A DNA stretch of 64,000 nucleotides, taken from contig NZ_AP028461.1 in the NCBI RefSeq assembly GCF_033097365.1, positions 8,494,001-8,558,000 of the forward strand, given 5' to 3'. The notes under the pieces are model-generated. The model was given only the letters and a program-made list of their open reading frames with translations, was not told where the DNA came from and made no database searches. The DNA is from Actinoplanes sichuanensis (GTDB taxonomy: Bacteria > Actinomycetota > Actinomycetes > Mycobacteriales > Micromonosporaceae). The position numbers were made by a program, and so were the translations under genes. Shown here one piece after another: positions 1 to 10,500 of the stretch. The number at the start of each line of letters is the position of its first letter. The first letter of the stretch is position 1.

Positions 1-432
1 GGTCACCGCGCCGGTGCCGAACTCCACCTTGGCGGCGCCGTCGACGATCTGGACGTCGCGCACCTCGGTCTCGAAGCGCACCTCGCCACCCACCCCGGTG
101 AGCAGGACCTGCTGGAGGTCGGCCCGGGACAGGGCACGGGACTCGCCGACCCCGGCCCACAGCCCGGCGACGTCCATTTCGAACAGATCGCGGCCGCGGG
201 TGTCGAGGAAGACCTGCCGGAAGATCAGATCACCGAGCGGGCGCAGCGGAACGTCGAGGCCGAGCAGCCGCAAGGCGCGGGACGCGTTGCCGGGAAGATG
301 GATGCCGGCCCCGGGCACCACGGAGGCGGGCAGCGCCTCCACCACCTCGGGCCGGAAGCCGGCGACACGCAGCCCCCGGGCCGCAGCCAGGCCGGCGATG
401 CCGGCGCCCACCACGAGGATGCGCAAGCTCAT
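1..432 (-). CDS. FAD-dependent monooxygenase, N-terminal part (runs off window)
   Basis: Minus-strand reading frame starting at the ATG at 432 and open to the window edge, giving the first 144 residues. The N-terminus reads RILVVGAGIAGLAAARGL, a Rossmann GxGxxG dinucleotide-binding fingerprint for FAD. It is followed by PGAGIHLPGNASRALRLLGL, the pattern of the UbiH/PHBH class of flavin monooxygenases that hydroxylate aromatic or isoprenoid substrates. The substrate cannot be judged because the catalytic domain is outside the window. It is divergent from the LigD-like gene at 774. Confidence 0.8.
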   Translation of the reverse strand, partial: MSLRILVVGAGIAGLAAARGLRVAGFRPEVVEALPASVVPGAGIHLPGNASRALRLLGLDVPLRPLGDLIFRQVFLDTRGRDLFEMDVAGLWAGVGESRALSRADLQQVLLTGVGGEVRFETEVRDVQIVDGAAKVEFGTGAVT

Positions 433-773
433 CACACCAACGCTTTCTTGTCGATGGATACGCGTGGGAGCCAGAACACTACCCCCCGCAACCATCGCGG
501 GGGAACACCCGCGATCAGGCACCGGTCCGATTTGGGCGCGATCTTAGGTTGTGCAACCCGTGAGGACAGTCTCCTGTGGCGGAACGGATGAGTCGGCCGT
601 GACGACGGCGAACGCACGGCCCGCACGGGCGAGAGCAACGGCCCGGCGGCGGGCGTAGAAGAGGTTCCGGGAACGCGGCGAGCGGTTCATGCCGACAGCA
701 AACCATCGGGGTACGACACTTTCGGCTGACTCTCGACGCGACGGCGGACCGCACCGCGCCGACAATCGAGGAC
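433..773. other. Divergent intergenic region, 341 bp
   Basis: No convincing gene. It separates the divergent FAD monooxygenase and LigD-like genes and must hold both promoters. An 8-bp inverted repeat, ATCGCGGG (494-501) and CCCGCGAT (508-515), lies about 60 bp upstream of the monooxygenase start and could be an operator. The segment 700-773 contains GACAAT seven bases before the LigD-like ATG, a possible near-leaderless -10 box. Confidence 0.4.
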
Positions 774-1841
774 ATGACCGACCGCCTCGATGAATACCGG
801 CGCAAGCGCGATGCCCGGCGCACCCCGGAGCCGGTGCCGGAGGCCGCACCGAGACCGGGTGGGGGACGGCGATTCGTCATCCAGCAACATCACGCTCGCA
901 GCCTGCACTGGGACGTCCGACTGGAACGCGACGGCGTGCTCGTCTCGTTCGCCGTGCCGCGCGGCCTCCCCCGCGACCAGGCCCGCAACCACCTCGCCAA
1001 ACACACCGAGGACCACCCGCTGGAATACCTCGGGTTCGCCGGCGAGATCCCGGCCGGCGAGTACGGCGGCGGCCGGATGACCATCTTCGACCGGGGTGTC
1101 TACGAGGCCGACAAGTGGCGCGACGACGAGATCGGCGTGACTTTCCGCGGCGAGCGCACCAACGGGCGGTACGTGTTCTTCCAGACCGACGGACCGGACT
1201 GGATGGTCCGGCGGATGGATCCGTCCGAGCCGGGCTGGGAGCCGATGCCGGACGTGGTGGCGCCGATGCTGACGACCCGGTATGCAGGGCTGCCGCCCGA
1301 TGACGCCGACTGGGGGTACGAGATGGCCTGGGGCGGGCGCCGCGTCCTCGCGTACATCTCGGGTGGAAGACTGCGTCTCACCGACGCCGCCGGAACCGAT
1401 TTGACCAGGTGGTTTCCGGAGATCCGGCCGATCGGGCCGGCGCTGGCGCCGGTCGAGGCGGTGCTGGACGGTGAGATCGTCGCCTTCGCCGGCCCCCGTC
1501 CGGATCCGGATCTGCTGGCCCGCCGCGAGGCGCCGAAGGACGCCGCCGCGGCGAAACGCGCGGCCGAGCGGACGCCTGTGCAGTTCCTGGTGTACGACCT
1601 GCTCTGGCTGGAGGGTCACACCACGATGGAGCTGGTCCGGTACGCCGAGCGTCGCGAGCTGCTGGAGGGTCTGGCACTGGCCGGCCCGCACTGGCAGACG
1701 CCTCCGTTCTTCTCCGGTGGCGGCGAGTTCGCGTGCGAGACCGCCCGCGCGCAGGGGCTGTCGGGAATAGTCGCGAAACGGCTTGATTCCCCCTATCTGC
1801 CGGGCCGGGCCAGCCGCCTGTGGCGCACCATCGAGGTGTGA
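774..1841 (+). CDS. LigD-like protein: 3'-phosphoesterase domain plus degenerate ATP-dependent ligase domain
   Basis: 355 aa. Residues about 30-145 form a LigD-type 3'-phosphoesterase (PE) domain: QQHHARSLHWDVRLERDG and EDHPLEYLGFAGEIPAGEYGGGRM retain the His, Asp, Arg and Tyr positions typical of PE enzymes, which trim 3' ends during bacterial non-homologous end joining. Residues about 175-355 look like an ATP-dependent DNA ligase nucleotidyltransferase domain, but motif I (normally KxDGxR) reads EMAWGGRRVLAY, so the AMP-accepting lysine is missing. Motif III (LDGEIVAF) survives, motif IV begins SGIVAKR instead of EGxxxK, and no OB-fold domain follows. The likely product is a PE nuclease with a non-catalytic ligase-like module. 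No Ku or polymerase gene is nearby. Confidence 0.85.
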   Translation: MTDRLDEYRRKRDARRTPEPVPEAAPRPGGGRRFVIQQHHARSLHWDVRLERDGVLVSFAVPRGLPRDQARNHLAKHTEDHPLEYLGFAGEIPAGEYGGGRMTIFDRGVYEADKWRDDEIGVTFRGERTNGRYVFFQTDGPDWMVRRMDPSEPGWEPMPDVVAPMLTTRYAGLPPDDADWGYEMAWGGRRVLAYISGGRLRLTDAAGTDLTRWFPEIRPIGPALAPVEAVLDGEIVAFAGPRPDPDLLARREAPKDAAAAKRAAERTPVQFLVYDLLWLEGHTTMELVRYAERRELLEGLALAGPHWQTPPFFSGGGEFACETARAQGLSGIVAKRLDSPYLPGRASRLWRTIEV

Positions 1842-1968
1842 CGAAAACAGCCACCCCGGTCGGCGTGCCCTGAACCGGCGACGCCAGAATGCGGGCGCCC
1901 GTTTTCCTGGAGCCGGCCACCCGCCGGCCGATGAACCGGGCGGCCCAGTGGAAAGGCGTGTAGCCGGC

Positions 1969-3342
1969 ATGCATCCCGTCTCGTCCCCGACCGCGCCAGT
2001 CGTCCCGGACATGTGCGCCGAGCTGTGGCGCTCGGCCGCCGGGGTCCTCGACGCGAACTGGACCGGCCACTACACGGTTCCGTCACGGACGCTCTATCCG
2101 CACCAGTGGAGCTGGGACAGCGCGTTCGCGGCGATCGGCCTGGCCTACGTGAACCCGGCGCGGGCGTGGCGTGAGCTGCGGAGCCTGTTCGAGGCGCAGT
2201 GGCCGGACGGCCGGGTGCCGCACATCGTCTTCGACCCGGAGGTCGGCGAGGACGCCTACTTCCCCGGTCCGCGGTTCTGGAACGTGCCCGCCTACAACGG
2301 CCGGCCCGCGCGGGGCAGCACCGGCCTGGTCCAGCCGCCGATGCACGCACTCGCCGCCTGGGAGGTCTACCGGCACGCCGCCGCGCACGGCGCCGACGCC
2401 GTCCAGCAGGCCCGCATCGAGCTGGGCCGACTCTATCCGCGTCTGGTGGCGCAGCAGGAGTTCCTCGGCGACCGGCGGGATGCGGGCGGTGGTGGCCTGG
2501 CCTCGATCGTGCACCCGTGGGAGTCGGGCCTGGACAACAGTCCGGCCTGGGACGACGCGCTCGCCTCGGTACCGGCCGACCTGACCCTGCTGGACACCTA
2601 CCACCGGCGTGACCTGGACGTCTCGGACGTCACCCACCGGCCCACCGACACCGACTACGCCCGCTACCTGGGCCTGGTGGAGAACTACCGGGACGGCGGT
2701 TACTCGGACACCGACCTGATCGGTCGGCACCCGTTCGTCGTGGAGTGCCCCGGTTTCAACTCCCTGCTGGCGACGGCCGAGCTGGCTCTGGCGCAGATCG
2801 CCGGGGTGCTGGGCCGGCCGGTCGAGGCCCGCCGGCACCGGGAGCACGCGCGGGGCATCACCGCCGCCATCACCGATCGGCTGTGGGATCCGGAGACCGG
2901 ATTCTTTCACGCCCTGGATGTACGGTCGGGGCGTCGGACACCGGCCCGGAGCGTGAGCGGTCTGTTCCCACTGATGCTCCCGGACCTCGACCGGGACCGG
3001 GCCGCCGCGCTGGCCGACGAGGCCGGGTCACCCCGGTTCGGGCTGCCGGCGCCGAGCTACGACCGGACCGGTCCGGCTTTCGACGATCGCCGCTACTGGC
3101 GCGGCCCGATCTGGGTCAACGTGAACTGGTTGCTGCGCCGGGGTCTGCTGGTGCACGGCCGGCACCGCGAGGCGGAGGAGCTCCGGCAGGCCCTGGTCCG
3201 GCTGGTGCACCGCAACGGGCACTACGAGTACTTCCACCCGGAGGACGGCGGTGGCCTCGGCTCACCCGCTTTCGGCTGGACCGCCGCCCTCTGTCTGGAT
3301 CTGCTGGCCGACCGGTCGGCACCGGCCTACGCCAGGTCCTAG
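1969..3342 (+). CDS. GH63/MGH1-like glycoside hydrolase
   Basis: 457 aa from the ATG at 1969; the open frame extends further upstream, but the family-like sequence begins with [19 protein letters not shown] and a GAAAGG stretch precedes this ATG. Motifs of the (alpha/alpha)6-barrel glucosidase/mannosylglycerate-hydrolase group are visible: [19 protein letters not shown] near the start, [12 protein letters not shown] in the middle, and [15 protein letters not shown] and [12 protein letters not shown] at the end. Likely a cytoplasmic enzyme releasing glucose or mannose from a compatible solute or oligosaccharide; no signal peptide is seen. Its TAG stop overlaps the stop codon of the convergent dehydrogenase gene. 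Confidence 0.85.
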   Translation: MHPVSSPTAPVVPDMCAELWRSAAGVLDANWTGHYTVPSRTLYPHQWSWDSAFAAIGLAYVNPARAWRELRSLFEAQWPDGRVPHIVFDPEVGEDAYFPGPRFWNVPAYNGRPARGSTGLVQPPMHALAAWEVYRHAAAHGADAVQQARIELGRLYPRLVAQQEFLGDRRDAGGGGLASIVHPWESGLDNSPAWDDALASVPADLTLLDTYHRRDLDVSDVTHRPTDTDYARYLGLVENYRDGGYSDTDLIGRHPFVVECPGFNSLLATAELALAQIAGVLGRPVEARRHREHARGITAAITDRLWDPETGFFHALDVRSGRRTPARSVSGLFPLMLPDLDRDRAAALADEAGSPRFGLPAPSYDRTGPAFDDRRYWRGPIWVNVNWLLRRGLLVHGRHREAEELRQALVRLVHRNGHYEYFHPEDGGGLGSPAFGWTAALCLDLLADRSAPAYARS

Positions 3343-4424
3343 AAGATCACCACCGAGCGCAGCACGTCACCGGTGTGCATCTTGCCGAACGCCTGCTCCA
3401 CCTCGTCCAGCGCGATCTCCTCGGTGACGAACGCGTCCAGGTCGAGCCGGCCCTGCTTGTAGAGCTCGACGAGGAGCGGGAAGTCCCGGCTCGGCAGGCA
3501 GTCGCCGTACCAGCTGGACTTGAGCGCCCCACCGCGGCCGAAGACGTCGAGCAGCGGCAGCTCGATGGTCATCTCCGGGGTCGGCACGCCGACCAGCACC
3601 ACCGTGCCGGCCAGGTCACGGGCGTAGAAGGCCTGCCGGTACGTCTCCGGGCGGCCGACCGCCTCGACCACCACGTCGGCGCCGTTGCCGCCGGTGAGCG
3701 CCTTGACCGCCTCGACCACGTCGGCCTCGCGCGCGTTGATCGTGTGGGTCGCCCCGAACCCGCGGGCCCACTCCAGTTTCCGGTCGTCGGTGTCGATCGC
3801 GATGATCGTGGTCGCGCCGGCCAGGGCGGCGCCAGCCACCGCGCCGTCGCCGACACCACCGCAGCCGATCACCGCGACCGAGTCACCGCGGGTCACCCCG
3901 CCGGTGTTGATCGACGCGCCGATGCCGGCCATCACGCCGCAGCCGAGCAGGCCGACCGCGGCCGCCCGGGCCGACGGGTCGACCTTCGTGCACTGGCCGG
4001 CGTGCACCAGCGTCTTCTCCACGAACGCGCCGACGCCGAGGGCCGGGGACAGCTCGGTGCCGTCCTCCAGGGTCATTCGCTGCTTGGCGTTGTGGGTGGC
4101 GAAGCAGTACCACGGCTTGCCCTTGTTGCAGGCACGACAGTTGCCGCAGACGGCACGCCAGTTGAGTACCACGAAGTCGCCGGGAGCCACATCGGTGACC
4201 CCGGCGCCGACCGACTCGACCACCCCGGCCGCCTCGTGGCCGAGCAGGAACGGGAACTCGTCGTTGATCCCGCCCTCGCGATAGTGCAGGTCGGTGTGAC
4301 AGACCCCGCAGGCCTGCACTTTGACGACCGCCTCGCCCGGTCCTGGGTCAGGGACCACGATGGTGGTCACCTCGACCGGTTTGCCCTTCTCCCGGGCGAT
4401 CACGCCCCGCACCCGCTGACTCAT
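3339..4424 (-). CDS. mscR: S-(hydroxymethyl)mycothiol dehydrogenase (formaldehyde detoxification)
   Basis: 361 aa zinc-dependent medium-chain alcohol dehydrogenase. [13 protein letters not shown] and [12 protein letters not shown] carry catalytic zinc ligands, [16 protein letters not shown] the structural-zinc cysteines, and [15 protein letters not shown] the NAD-binding glycine fingerprint. The overall pattern ([30 protein letters not shown]) matches the mycothiol-dependent formaldehyde dehydrogenase / S-nitrosomycothiol reductase class, which oxidises the formaldehyde-mycothiol adduct. It lies 52 bp downstream of the MarR gene on the same strand, so co-transcription and control by that regulator are plausible. 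Its stop codon shares a CTAG with the convergent GH63-like gene. Confidence 0.93.
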   Translation of the reverse strand: MSQRVRGVIAREKGKPVEVTTIVVPDPGPGEAVVKVQACGVCHTDLHYREGGINDEFPFLLGHEAAGVVESVGAGVTDVAPGDFVVLNWRAVCGNCRACNKGKPWYCFATHNAKQRMTLEDGTELSPALGVGAFVEKTLVHAGQCTKVDPSARAAAVGLLGCGVMAGIGASINTGGVTRGDSVAVIGCGGVGDGAVAGAALAGATTIIAIDTDDRKLEWARGFGATHTINAREADVVEAVKALTGGNGADVVVEAVGRPETYRQAFYARDLAGTVVLVGVPTPEMTIELPLLDVFGRGGALKSSWYGDCLPSRDFPLLVELYKQGRLDLDAFVTEEIALDEVEQAFGKMHTGDVLRSVVIF

Positions 4425-4476
4425 TCCCGCACATCCTTCACCGGTCGGTGGTCCGATCAGGACAGCCTTGCAGATC

Positions 4477-4956
4477 TCACCGGGAAACGGGACGGGATCG
4501 CACCTCCAGCGGGGTCTCCAGCAGTGACTCGGCGAGCTTGGTCAGCTGCCTGACCTGCGCGGTGGTCAGCCGGTCGAAGATCAGCTGCTGGACCGCCTCG
4601 GCGTGGCCGGGCGCCGACTCGGTGACTTTCACCCAACCGGCGTCGGTGAGCACGGCGATCTGGACCCTGCCGTCCTCGGCGTCCCGTTCGCGGCGCACCC
4701 AGCCCTTCTCCTCCAGACGGGCCACCACGTGGGAGAGCCGGGAGAGTGAGGCGCTGGCCCGTTTGGCCAGCCTGCTCATGGCCAGCCGGCGATCCGGGCG
4801 CTCGGAGAGGGTCATCAGCACCAGGTAGCCCATGTGGGTCAGCCCGGCGTCACGCTGCAGTTGAGCCTCCAGCGCGGCGGGGACCCGGACGAGCACTTCG
4901 ACCACCTGCCGCCAGGCGTGCTGCTGCTCGTCGGTCAACCAGCGCGGGTCATCCAT
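4477..4956 (-). CDS. MarR-family transcriptional regulator
   Basis: 159 aa winged-helix regulator. The central segment ([65 protein letters not shown]) has the MarR helix-turn-helix and the DxR wing (residues about 42-108). Members usually form dimers that repress nearby genes and are released by small phenolic or oxidised ligands. The downstream dehydrogenase is the obvious target. A TAACCT box six bases before the ATG suggests a leaderless transcript. Confidence 0.93.
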   Translation of the reverse strand: MDDPRWLTDEQQHAWRQVVEVLVRVPAALEAQLQRDAGLTHMGYLVLMTLSERPDRRLAMSRLAKRASASLSRLSHVVARLEEKGWVRRERDAEDGRVQIAVLTDAGWVKVTESAPGHAEAVQQLIFDRLTTAQVRQLTKLAESLLETPLEVRSRPVSR

Positions 4957-4962
4957 CCTGGC

Positions 4963-4968
4963 AGGTTA
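4963..4968 (-). promoter_or_regulatory. -10 box of leaderless marR transcript
   Basis: On the minus strand TAACCT is followed by six bases and then the ATG at 4956. This is the spacing of leaderless actinobacterial promoters, where transcription starts at the A of ATG. No Shine-Dalgarno sequence is present. No clear -35 was seen. Confidence 0.5.
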
Positions 4969-5097
4969 GTGGCGATCGACGGTTACGGTAGTGACCGGAC
5001 AGGTGAGATCCAGCCAAGGCGTCACGGATGGGCCTTCGATTCGATCGACTTCCGTGAACCTGGGCAGGTAGGCTGTCCGGGGACTTTAACCCCTGAA

Positions 5098-5149
5098 CAC
5101 GGCGCCGGAACCGGCTGGCTGGGGGGCCTCGGCCGGTTCCGGCGTCGTG
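5098..5149 (-). terminator. Strong hairpin terminator after cupin gene
   Basis: Near-perfect inverted repeat, arms 5098-5115 and 5132-5149: 18 pairs with one G-T wobble, 16-base loop. It lies 11 bp past the cupin stop on the minus strand. There is no T-run, which is usual for actinobacterial terminators. Confidence 0.75.
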
Positions 5150-5159
5150 ACCTAATCAC

Positions 5160-5549
5160 TCACTCGGTGGGCGGTTCGTCCTTGCCGGCCTCTTCGAGAG
5201 CGTCGGCCTCCTCCTTCGTCTTGTGCACCGCACCGTCGGCGTGCTCCGGCGGGCCGTAGACGGTGTAGAGGACCAGCGGATTCGGCCCCTCGTTGAGGAA
5301 GTTGTGCTTGCGGCCGGCCGGCACCACCACCAGGTCGCCCTGGGCGACCTTGCGGGTCTCGCCGCTGATCACGGCCTTGCCGACACCGCTCACGAAGGTC
5401 AGGATCTGGTCCACCTCGTGGACCTCCTCGCCGATCTCGCCGCCCGGCGGGACGGTCATGATGACGAGCTGGGTGTGCTTTCCGGTCCAGAGCACGCGGC
5501 GGAAGTCGGGGCTCTGCTCAGCGACGGTGGCGATCGTGAAGTGCTCCAT
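5160..5549 (-). CDS. Small cupin-domain protein
   Basis: 129 aa single-domain cupin. PPGGEIGEEVHEVDQILTFVSGVGKAVI is cupin motif 1 in the form seen in mannose-6-phosphate-isomerase-like stand-alone cupins, and GDLVVVPAGRKHNFLNEG is motif 2 with its metal-binding His. The acidic, charged C-terminus (KTKEEADALEEAGKDEPPTE) is probably unstructured. The substrate is unknown. The protein is cytoplasmic and the gene monocistronic, closed by the hairpin at 5098-5149. Confidence 0.85.
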   Translation of the reverse strand: MEHFTIATVAEQSPDFRRVLWTGKHTQLVIMTVPPGGEIGEEVHEVDQILTFVSGVGKAVISGETRKVAQGDLVVVPAGRKHNFLNEGPNPLVLYTVYGPPEHADGAVHKTKEEADALEEAGKDEPPTE

Positions 5550-5569
5550 GGCACTGCTCGTTACCCAGG

Positions 5570-7243
5570 TCAGAGTTCGCGCAACCCGCCCGGGACGACC
5601 GGGGACGGCCGGCCGATCAGATAGCCCTGGACGTAGTCGACACCGAGCTCACGCAGCATCCGCAGGGTGGCCTCGTCCTGCACGAACTCGGCGACGGTGT
5701 GGATGCCGTACGCCTGGCAGACCTGCACGAGTGCCCGTACCAGAACCTGGTCCTGTGGATTGTCGACGAGGTCCACCACATACTCCCCGTCGATCTTGAC
5801 CAGGTCGATCGGGAAGAGCCGCAGGTACCGGAACGACGCGTACCCGGAGCCGAAGTCGTCGAGCGCCAGCCCGCAGCCGAGGTCACGCACCCGGTCGGCG
5901 AACCGGCGGGCCTCGCTCAGGTTGCCGATCAGCGCCGTCTCGGTGATCTCGAAGGTCAGCTGCGGCGGGTCGACCCGGTAGCGCTCCAGCAGCTTCTCCA
6001 CCTCGTTGGTGAGCCGCGGATCGCCGACCGAGCGGCCGGAGAGGTTCACCTGGAGGCAGAGACCGGGCTGCTCGGCGGCCAGGCGCATGGCCCGCTCGAC
6101 CACCCACAGGTCGATGTCGAAGATCGCGTCGAGCCGCTCGGCGGTGTCCAGCACCTGGATCGGTGACTGCGGGCCGTCGGCCTCGTCGAGCACCCGCAGC
6201 AGCAGCTCGTGGCGGGTCACCCGGTTGGTCTGGAGTTCCAGGATCGGCTGGGAGTAGAGGGTGAACCGGTCGGTGCCGAGCGCGTCGGCGACCCGGCTGC
6301 GGTACGAGCCCTGTCGATCGCGGACCGGCACCGGGTGCGCGACCAGGGTGATCGACCGTTCCGCCTCCCGCGACTGCCGCCACGCCTGCTCGGCGTCGAT
6401 CAGCAGGCCGTGGCTGCCGGCCTCGGCGTCCCGCTCGAACCGGACCAGGCCACCCCAGCAGTGCGACTGCTCGCCGAGCGCGGCGACCAGGTCGCGCGCC
6501 TGCTCGCGGGCGGCGCGCCAGGTGGTCCGCGCGAACAGGACACCTATCTCGTTCGGGCCGACCCGACCGATCAGGTGTTCCGGGCGGGCCTTCTCCTCCA
6601 CCAGCCGGGCGGCCTGATGCAGCAGTTCGGCGTTGTGGTCCGGGCGTACCCCCTCGGCGTTGTCCCCGGACTGGACCCGGACCACCAGCAGGGCGCCGCC
6701 CGCGCCGCGCAACGCGCGGTCGATCTCGTCGGCGAACCGGGCACGGATCAACAGTCCGGTCGCCGGGTCCGGCTCGACCAGGGAGGCCTGCACGGTCTCA
6801 CCGCGCCGGGTCAGACGGGCCGACTCGCGGCGGGCCCGCTCGCGGGCCGAGACGTCGCGGACCGTGCCCCGGATGCCGCGGACCGCACCCTCCGGACCGG
6901 CCATCGGCTCGATGGTGCAGTCGACGTCGAACCAGCCGCCGTCGGAACGCATCAGCCGGACCGTGGTGTGCACGACGGTCTGGCTGGTCCAGGCCTCGGT
7001 GATCGCGCCGAGCGCCTTGGCATGGTCGTCGCGGTGCACATGCCGGGCCAGTATCTGCCTGGTCTTGCCCTTCTCGGCGGGGACCCGGCCGACCATCGCG
7101 GCGAAGGCCGGCGACCAGACGATCTGATCTCCGGCGGCGGTGTACGTGAACCAGGCCGGCCGTTCGTCAGCCGGCTGCCGGGGCTCCGGGAGGGCATGCG
7201 GCGGCGCGGGAGTCCAACGCTCCCGTTCTTCGGGCACCGTCAT
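5570..7243 (-). CDS. PAS-(degenerate GGDEF)-EAL cyclic-di-GMP phosphodiesterase
   Basis: About 557 aa from the ATG near 7243, which is preceded by a purine-rich GGGAGG ribosome site; a GTG 24 bases upstream is less likely. Residues about 35-150 form a PAS domain (WFTYTAAGDQIVWSPAFAAMVGRVP to GIRGTVRDVSARERAR). A GGDEF-like region follows, but the signature is replaced by RVGPNEIGVLFA, so cyclase activity is not expected. The C-terminal EAL domain (about 320-555) has ELLLRV, NLSGRSV, FEITETAL, LALDDFGSGYASF, VKIDGEYV and VAEFVQ, keeping the acidic and lysine residues needed for c-di-GMP hydrolysis. Probably a cytoplasmic phosphodiesterase sensing a signal through PAS. Confidence 0.9.
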   Translation of the reverse strand: MTVPEERERWTPAPPHALPEPRQPADERPAWFTYTAAGDQIVWSPAFAAMVGRVPAEKGKTRQILARHVHRDDHAKALGAITEAWTSQTVVHTTVRLMRSDGGWFDVDCTIEPMAGPEGAVRGIRGTVRDVSARERARRESARLTRRGETVQASLVEPDPATGLLIRARFADEIDRALRGAGGALLVVRVQSGDNAEGVRPDHNAELLHQAARLVEEKARPEHLIGRVGPNEIGVLFARTTWRAAREQARDLVAALGEQSHCWGGLVRFERDAEAGSHGLLIDAEQAWRQSREAERSITLVAHPVPVRDRQGSYRSRVADALGTDRFTLYSQPILELQTNRVTRHELLLRVLDEADGPQSPIQVLDTAERLDAIFDIDLWVVERAMRLAAEQPGLCLQVNLSGRSVGDPRLTNEVEKLLERYRVDPPQLTFEITETALIGNLSEARRFADRVRDLGCGLALDDFGSGYASFRYLRLFPIDLVKIDGEYVVDLVDNPQDQVLVRALVQVCQAYGIHTVAEFVQDEATLRMLRELGVDYVQGYLIGRPSPVVPGGLREL

Positions 7244-7582
7244 ATAACGCCACCTCCCCCCTTGCACACGGCCGCTCCCCCTGTCACCCAGGACCCCTTA
7301 CCTATTACGACCTGTCACCGGGCCGTAGTAACAGTGGACACGAGCGTCAAACTTTTACCGAATCCGCAAGCAAGGCCAGGAGCAGGGAATTATCGCCCAT
7401 CCAGAGTAACGAAACAACCGAATGGATGACCTCGTTCCCTTACATTTACGTCGAAATACCCTCGGTAACTCCATGACAGACAGTCACAATCAGTATCTGT
7501 TCTGAAACCTTCCGCATTTCCCTACCCGGATCCCACCGTCCACATGCACCCAGCGCTGTCATCGATGCGCTCTGCGTGAGCA
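7244..7582. other. AT-richer intergenic region, about 340 bp
   Basis: No gene seen. It lies upstream of the PAS-EAL gene and downstream of the helicase-nuclease stop, both minus strand, and is clearly AT-richer than its surroundings. It must hold the PAS-EAL promoter. A GGGCGATAA stretch at about 7390-7398 (minus strand) resembles the -10 of motility/sporulation sigma factors, but no matching -35 was found. Confidence 0.4.
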
Positions 7583-10500
7583 TCAGACCGGAGTGATCTC
7601 CAGCTCACCGACGCGCTGCCAGACCGGCCGCATCGCCACCTCCGGCTCCCGGGCGAAGACGCTGCCCCGGATCCGCACGAACACACAGTTACCCACGCGC
7701 TCCAGCACGGACTGCCGGCGCATGTCGCTCTCCCACTGCTCCGGCCCCTGATAGGCGTCGCCGTCGCACTCGATCGCGAGCCGCCGGCCATCCGGCGCAT
7801 TCAGCACGAAATCAATCCGATAGGCGCCGATCCGGAACTGCGGAATCGGCCGGAAACCCCGACCCACCAGCAACTTCAAAACCTCACGCTCGAAGTCGCT
7901 CTCGCAGTGCGCGGAGGGATCGGCCGCCGCGGCCTCCGAGGGCAGATCGATGGCGTACGACAGAAGTCGCGCCCTGGCATCGTCGGCGAGAAGAGCACCC
8001 GGCCGGACCGAGTGGAAGATCCAGAGCTGGTCGCGGGCCCGGGACGCCGCCACGTTGATCCGCCGGTGATAGTCGCGCTTGGTGAACGCCGCGATCCGTG
8101 GATCCTTCTCGGACACCACCATCGACACCAACACCACGTCGCGCTCGTCGCCCTGGAACGTGTACGCGTCGCCGACCCGCAGCCGCCGCGCCTGGATCTC
8201 GTCCTCACCGATCGCCTCGTGCAGCTGCTCCAGCAGGTAGCCGGCCTGGCCGCTGCTGCTCAACAAGCTGATCACGCCGAGCGTGCGCCCGTCGTACCGA
8301 GGATCCGCGACGATCTTGGTGACCCGCTCGACCAGGGCGGTGGCCTCCTCCACGTTCACGTCGCCGTACCCCGCGATCGGCTGCCGCACCCCCTCCGCGC
8401 AGTGCACGGTCTGGATCGGTGGCAGCGCCGGTCGGTCCGCCCGCAACGGCCGGATCTTGCCGTCGTAGTAGTTACGTGACGAGAACTCGATGATCTGCGG
8501 AACCGAGCGGAAGTGCTCGGTCAGCAGGATCCGCTCCGGCGACCGGCGGACCGCGTGGTCGTAGAGCGACGACTCCGGGTCGAAGTGCTCGGCCGACGGC
8601 ACCCCGGTCAGGTGCCGTTTGATCAGGCCCTCGACCGAGCCGACGAACCCGAGCTGCGGGCCGATCTGCTGGTCGTCGCCGACCACCACGGCCCGCTCGG
8701 CCAACGACAGCACCGGCAACGCGAACAGGTCGGCCTGCGACGCCTCGTCGACGATCACCACGTCGAATCGGGCACCACCGGCGAACTGCTCGATCGCCCG
8801 GTCCACCGACATGACCCAGACCGGCACCGCGGTGACCGCCGACTCCATCGCCCGCTGGGCGTGCGCCTGCCAGGTCGCCGCGCTCCGCCCGGTCCCCTTA
8901 CCGATCTTGCGCAGTGCCGTGGTCCAGTCGGCGAGCGCCGCCCGACGCCTGTCGTCGAGCGCCCGGGACACCTCCAGCCACGCCGACGCCACCACGAGTT
9001 CGCTGGTCAGCCGTCGAATCCGGTCACGGGCCCGCTCCACCCGCCGGGCCAGCACGGCCGGATCGACGTCACCGACCACACCGTCGAACCAGGTCTGCGC
9101 GCGCCGCCACTCCCAGGCCTCCAGGCACGCCTGGCCGGACACCACCGGATGCTCCCCGCCACCGATCTGCGCGGCCCACTCCGGCGCGGCCACCGCCAGC
9201 CTGCGGTACGCGGCGTCGAACCGCATCACGTCCGGCTGCAACAGCACCAGCCGTCGCACCTCGGCGATCGCGGAGTCCCAGCCGTCCAGTGTCTTCCACG
9301 CCTCGGCCAGGTGCGGCCAGGCGGCCACCCGATCGGCGACCGCCCGGTCCCGGGCCACCGTCCGTTCCATGGTGAACACCTCGGCCAGGGTCTCCAGCAC
9401 CTCGGCCACCCCGGACAGTCGGGTCGCGTCCACCGACAGCTCGCGCTGCGGCATCAGCACCGTGATCCGCCGGGCCAGCGGCGGCCACCGGTTCAGGTCG
9501 AAGTCGAGGGACTGCTTCGCGTCGGAGAGCAGGCCACCGGCCCAGATCTCCGGATCGCCCCAACCGCCCTCGGGCTCCGGGATCGCCAGCCGCTGCACCC
9601 ACTCGAACCACGCCTCGCCCAGCCGTTGACGGGCCTGCGAACGGCGTACCGCCTTCTGTGCGACCTCTATGTCGGCGACCGTGCGCAGCGGCTCACCGTC
9701 CACTCGCACCTCGTCGGCCAGCCGGTACAGACCAGGCTGCAGCAGCCGGTTCAGGCCGCGGCCGGCCTCGAACCGCTGACGGATCTCGGTCAGCCTGGTG
9801 AACAGCAGTTTCGGTTCGGCCAGGATCGGTTCCGGCATGGTGATCCGGTGCCCGGACACCTCCCTGGTGAGGGTGGCCAGCTCAGCGAACAGGTTCTCGG
9901 TGGCGACCACCTGGTCGTTCCAGAGAGTGCGCCAGTGCGCGTCGTCGAGCAGCCGGCCCAGCCGGTCGGTCCAGGTGCCCTCGCGCCGCCGCAGCCACGC
10001 CACGGCCTCCCGCACCTCGGTCAGCAGATCGGTCATCCCGGCGCGGCCCTCAGCCCGTACCGCCGCCATGTCGACGCCCTCGTCCGCCAACCGGGACAGG
10101 CTCGCCTCGGTCCGAGCCATCTTCTCCCGCGCCGCCGACGCCGCCTCGGTGTCCGGAAGGTCGGAGATCTCGGGAAGTGGCCGCATCGCGGCCGCCCTGT
10201 CCTCCGGCGACAGCCGGGCGGCGAGTTTCAGCAGCGTGGCGAACTCTTCGATGGTCAGCGGCGCCGGACCCGAGATCGGGTCCGGGATGCCACCGTGCGC
10301 GACGGCCCGCTCCCGCAGCCAGCCGCCGACCTCGGCGGGAAGAAGAGCAACCCCACCGATCTGGTACGTCTGAGCCTCGCTCTCGGCGATCAGTCGCAGC
10401 CCCGCCATCGCGGCGGCCAGCTCCCGTTCCGCCTCCTCGAGGTTGCCGGTCAGCCGGTTCACCCGGCGCTCCTCGGCGGGTTTGTCGAGTGTCGCCGCCC

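Noticed and set aside
2745..4553. 602-codon plus-strand open frame antisense to the dehydrogenase gene
   Set aside because: It is the high-GC shadow of two well-supported genes, and its translation is low-complexity Arg/Gly/His rich with no family pattern.
7321..7360. AGCGTCAAACTTTT shared with the tmRNA region
   Set aside because: In tmRNA it is part of the tag-coding sequence; the second occurrence is most easily a chance match.
7390..7398. GGGCGATAA on the minus strand as a WhiG/FliA-type -10 for the PAS-EAL gene
   Set aside because: No TAAA-like -35 at the required 15-16 bp spacing.
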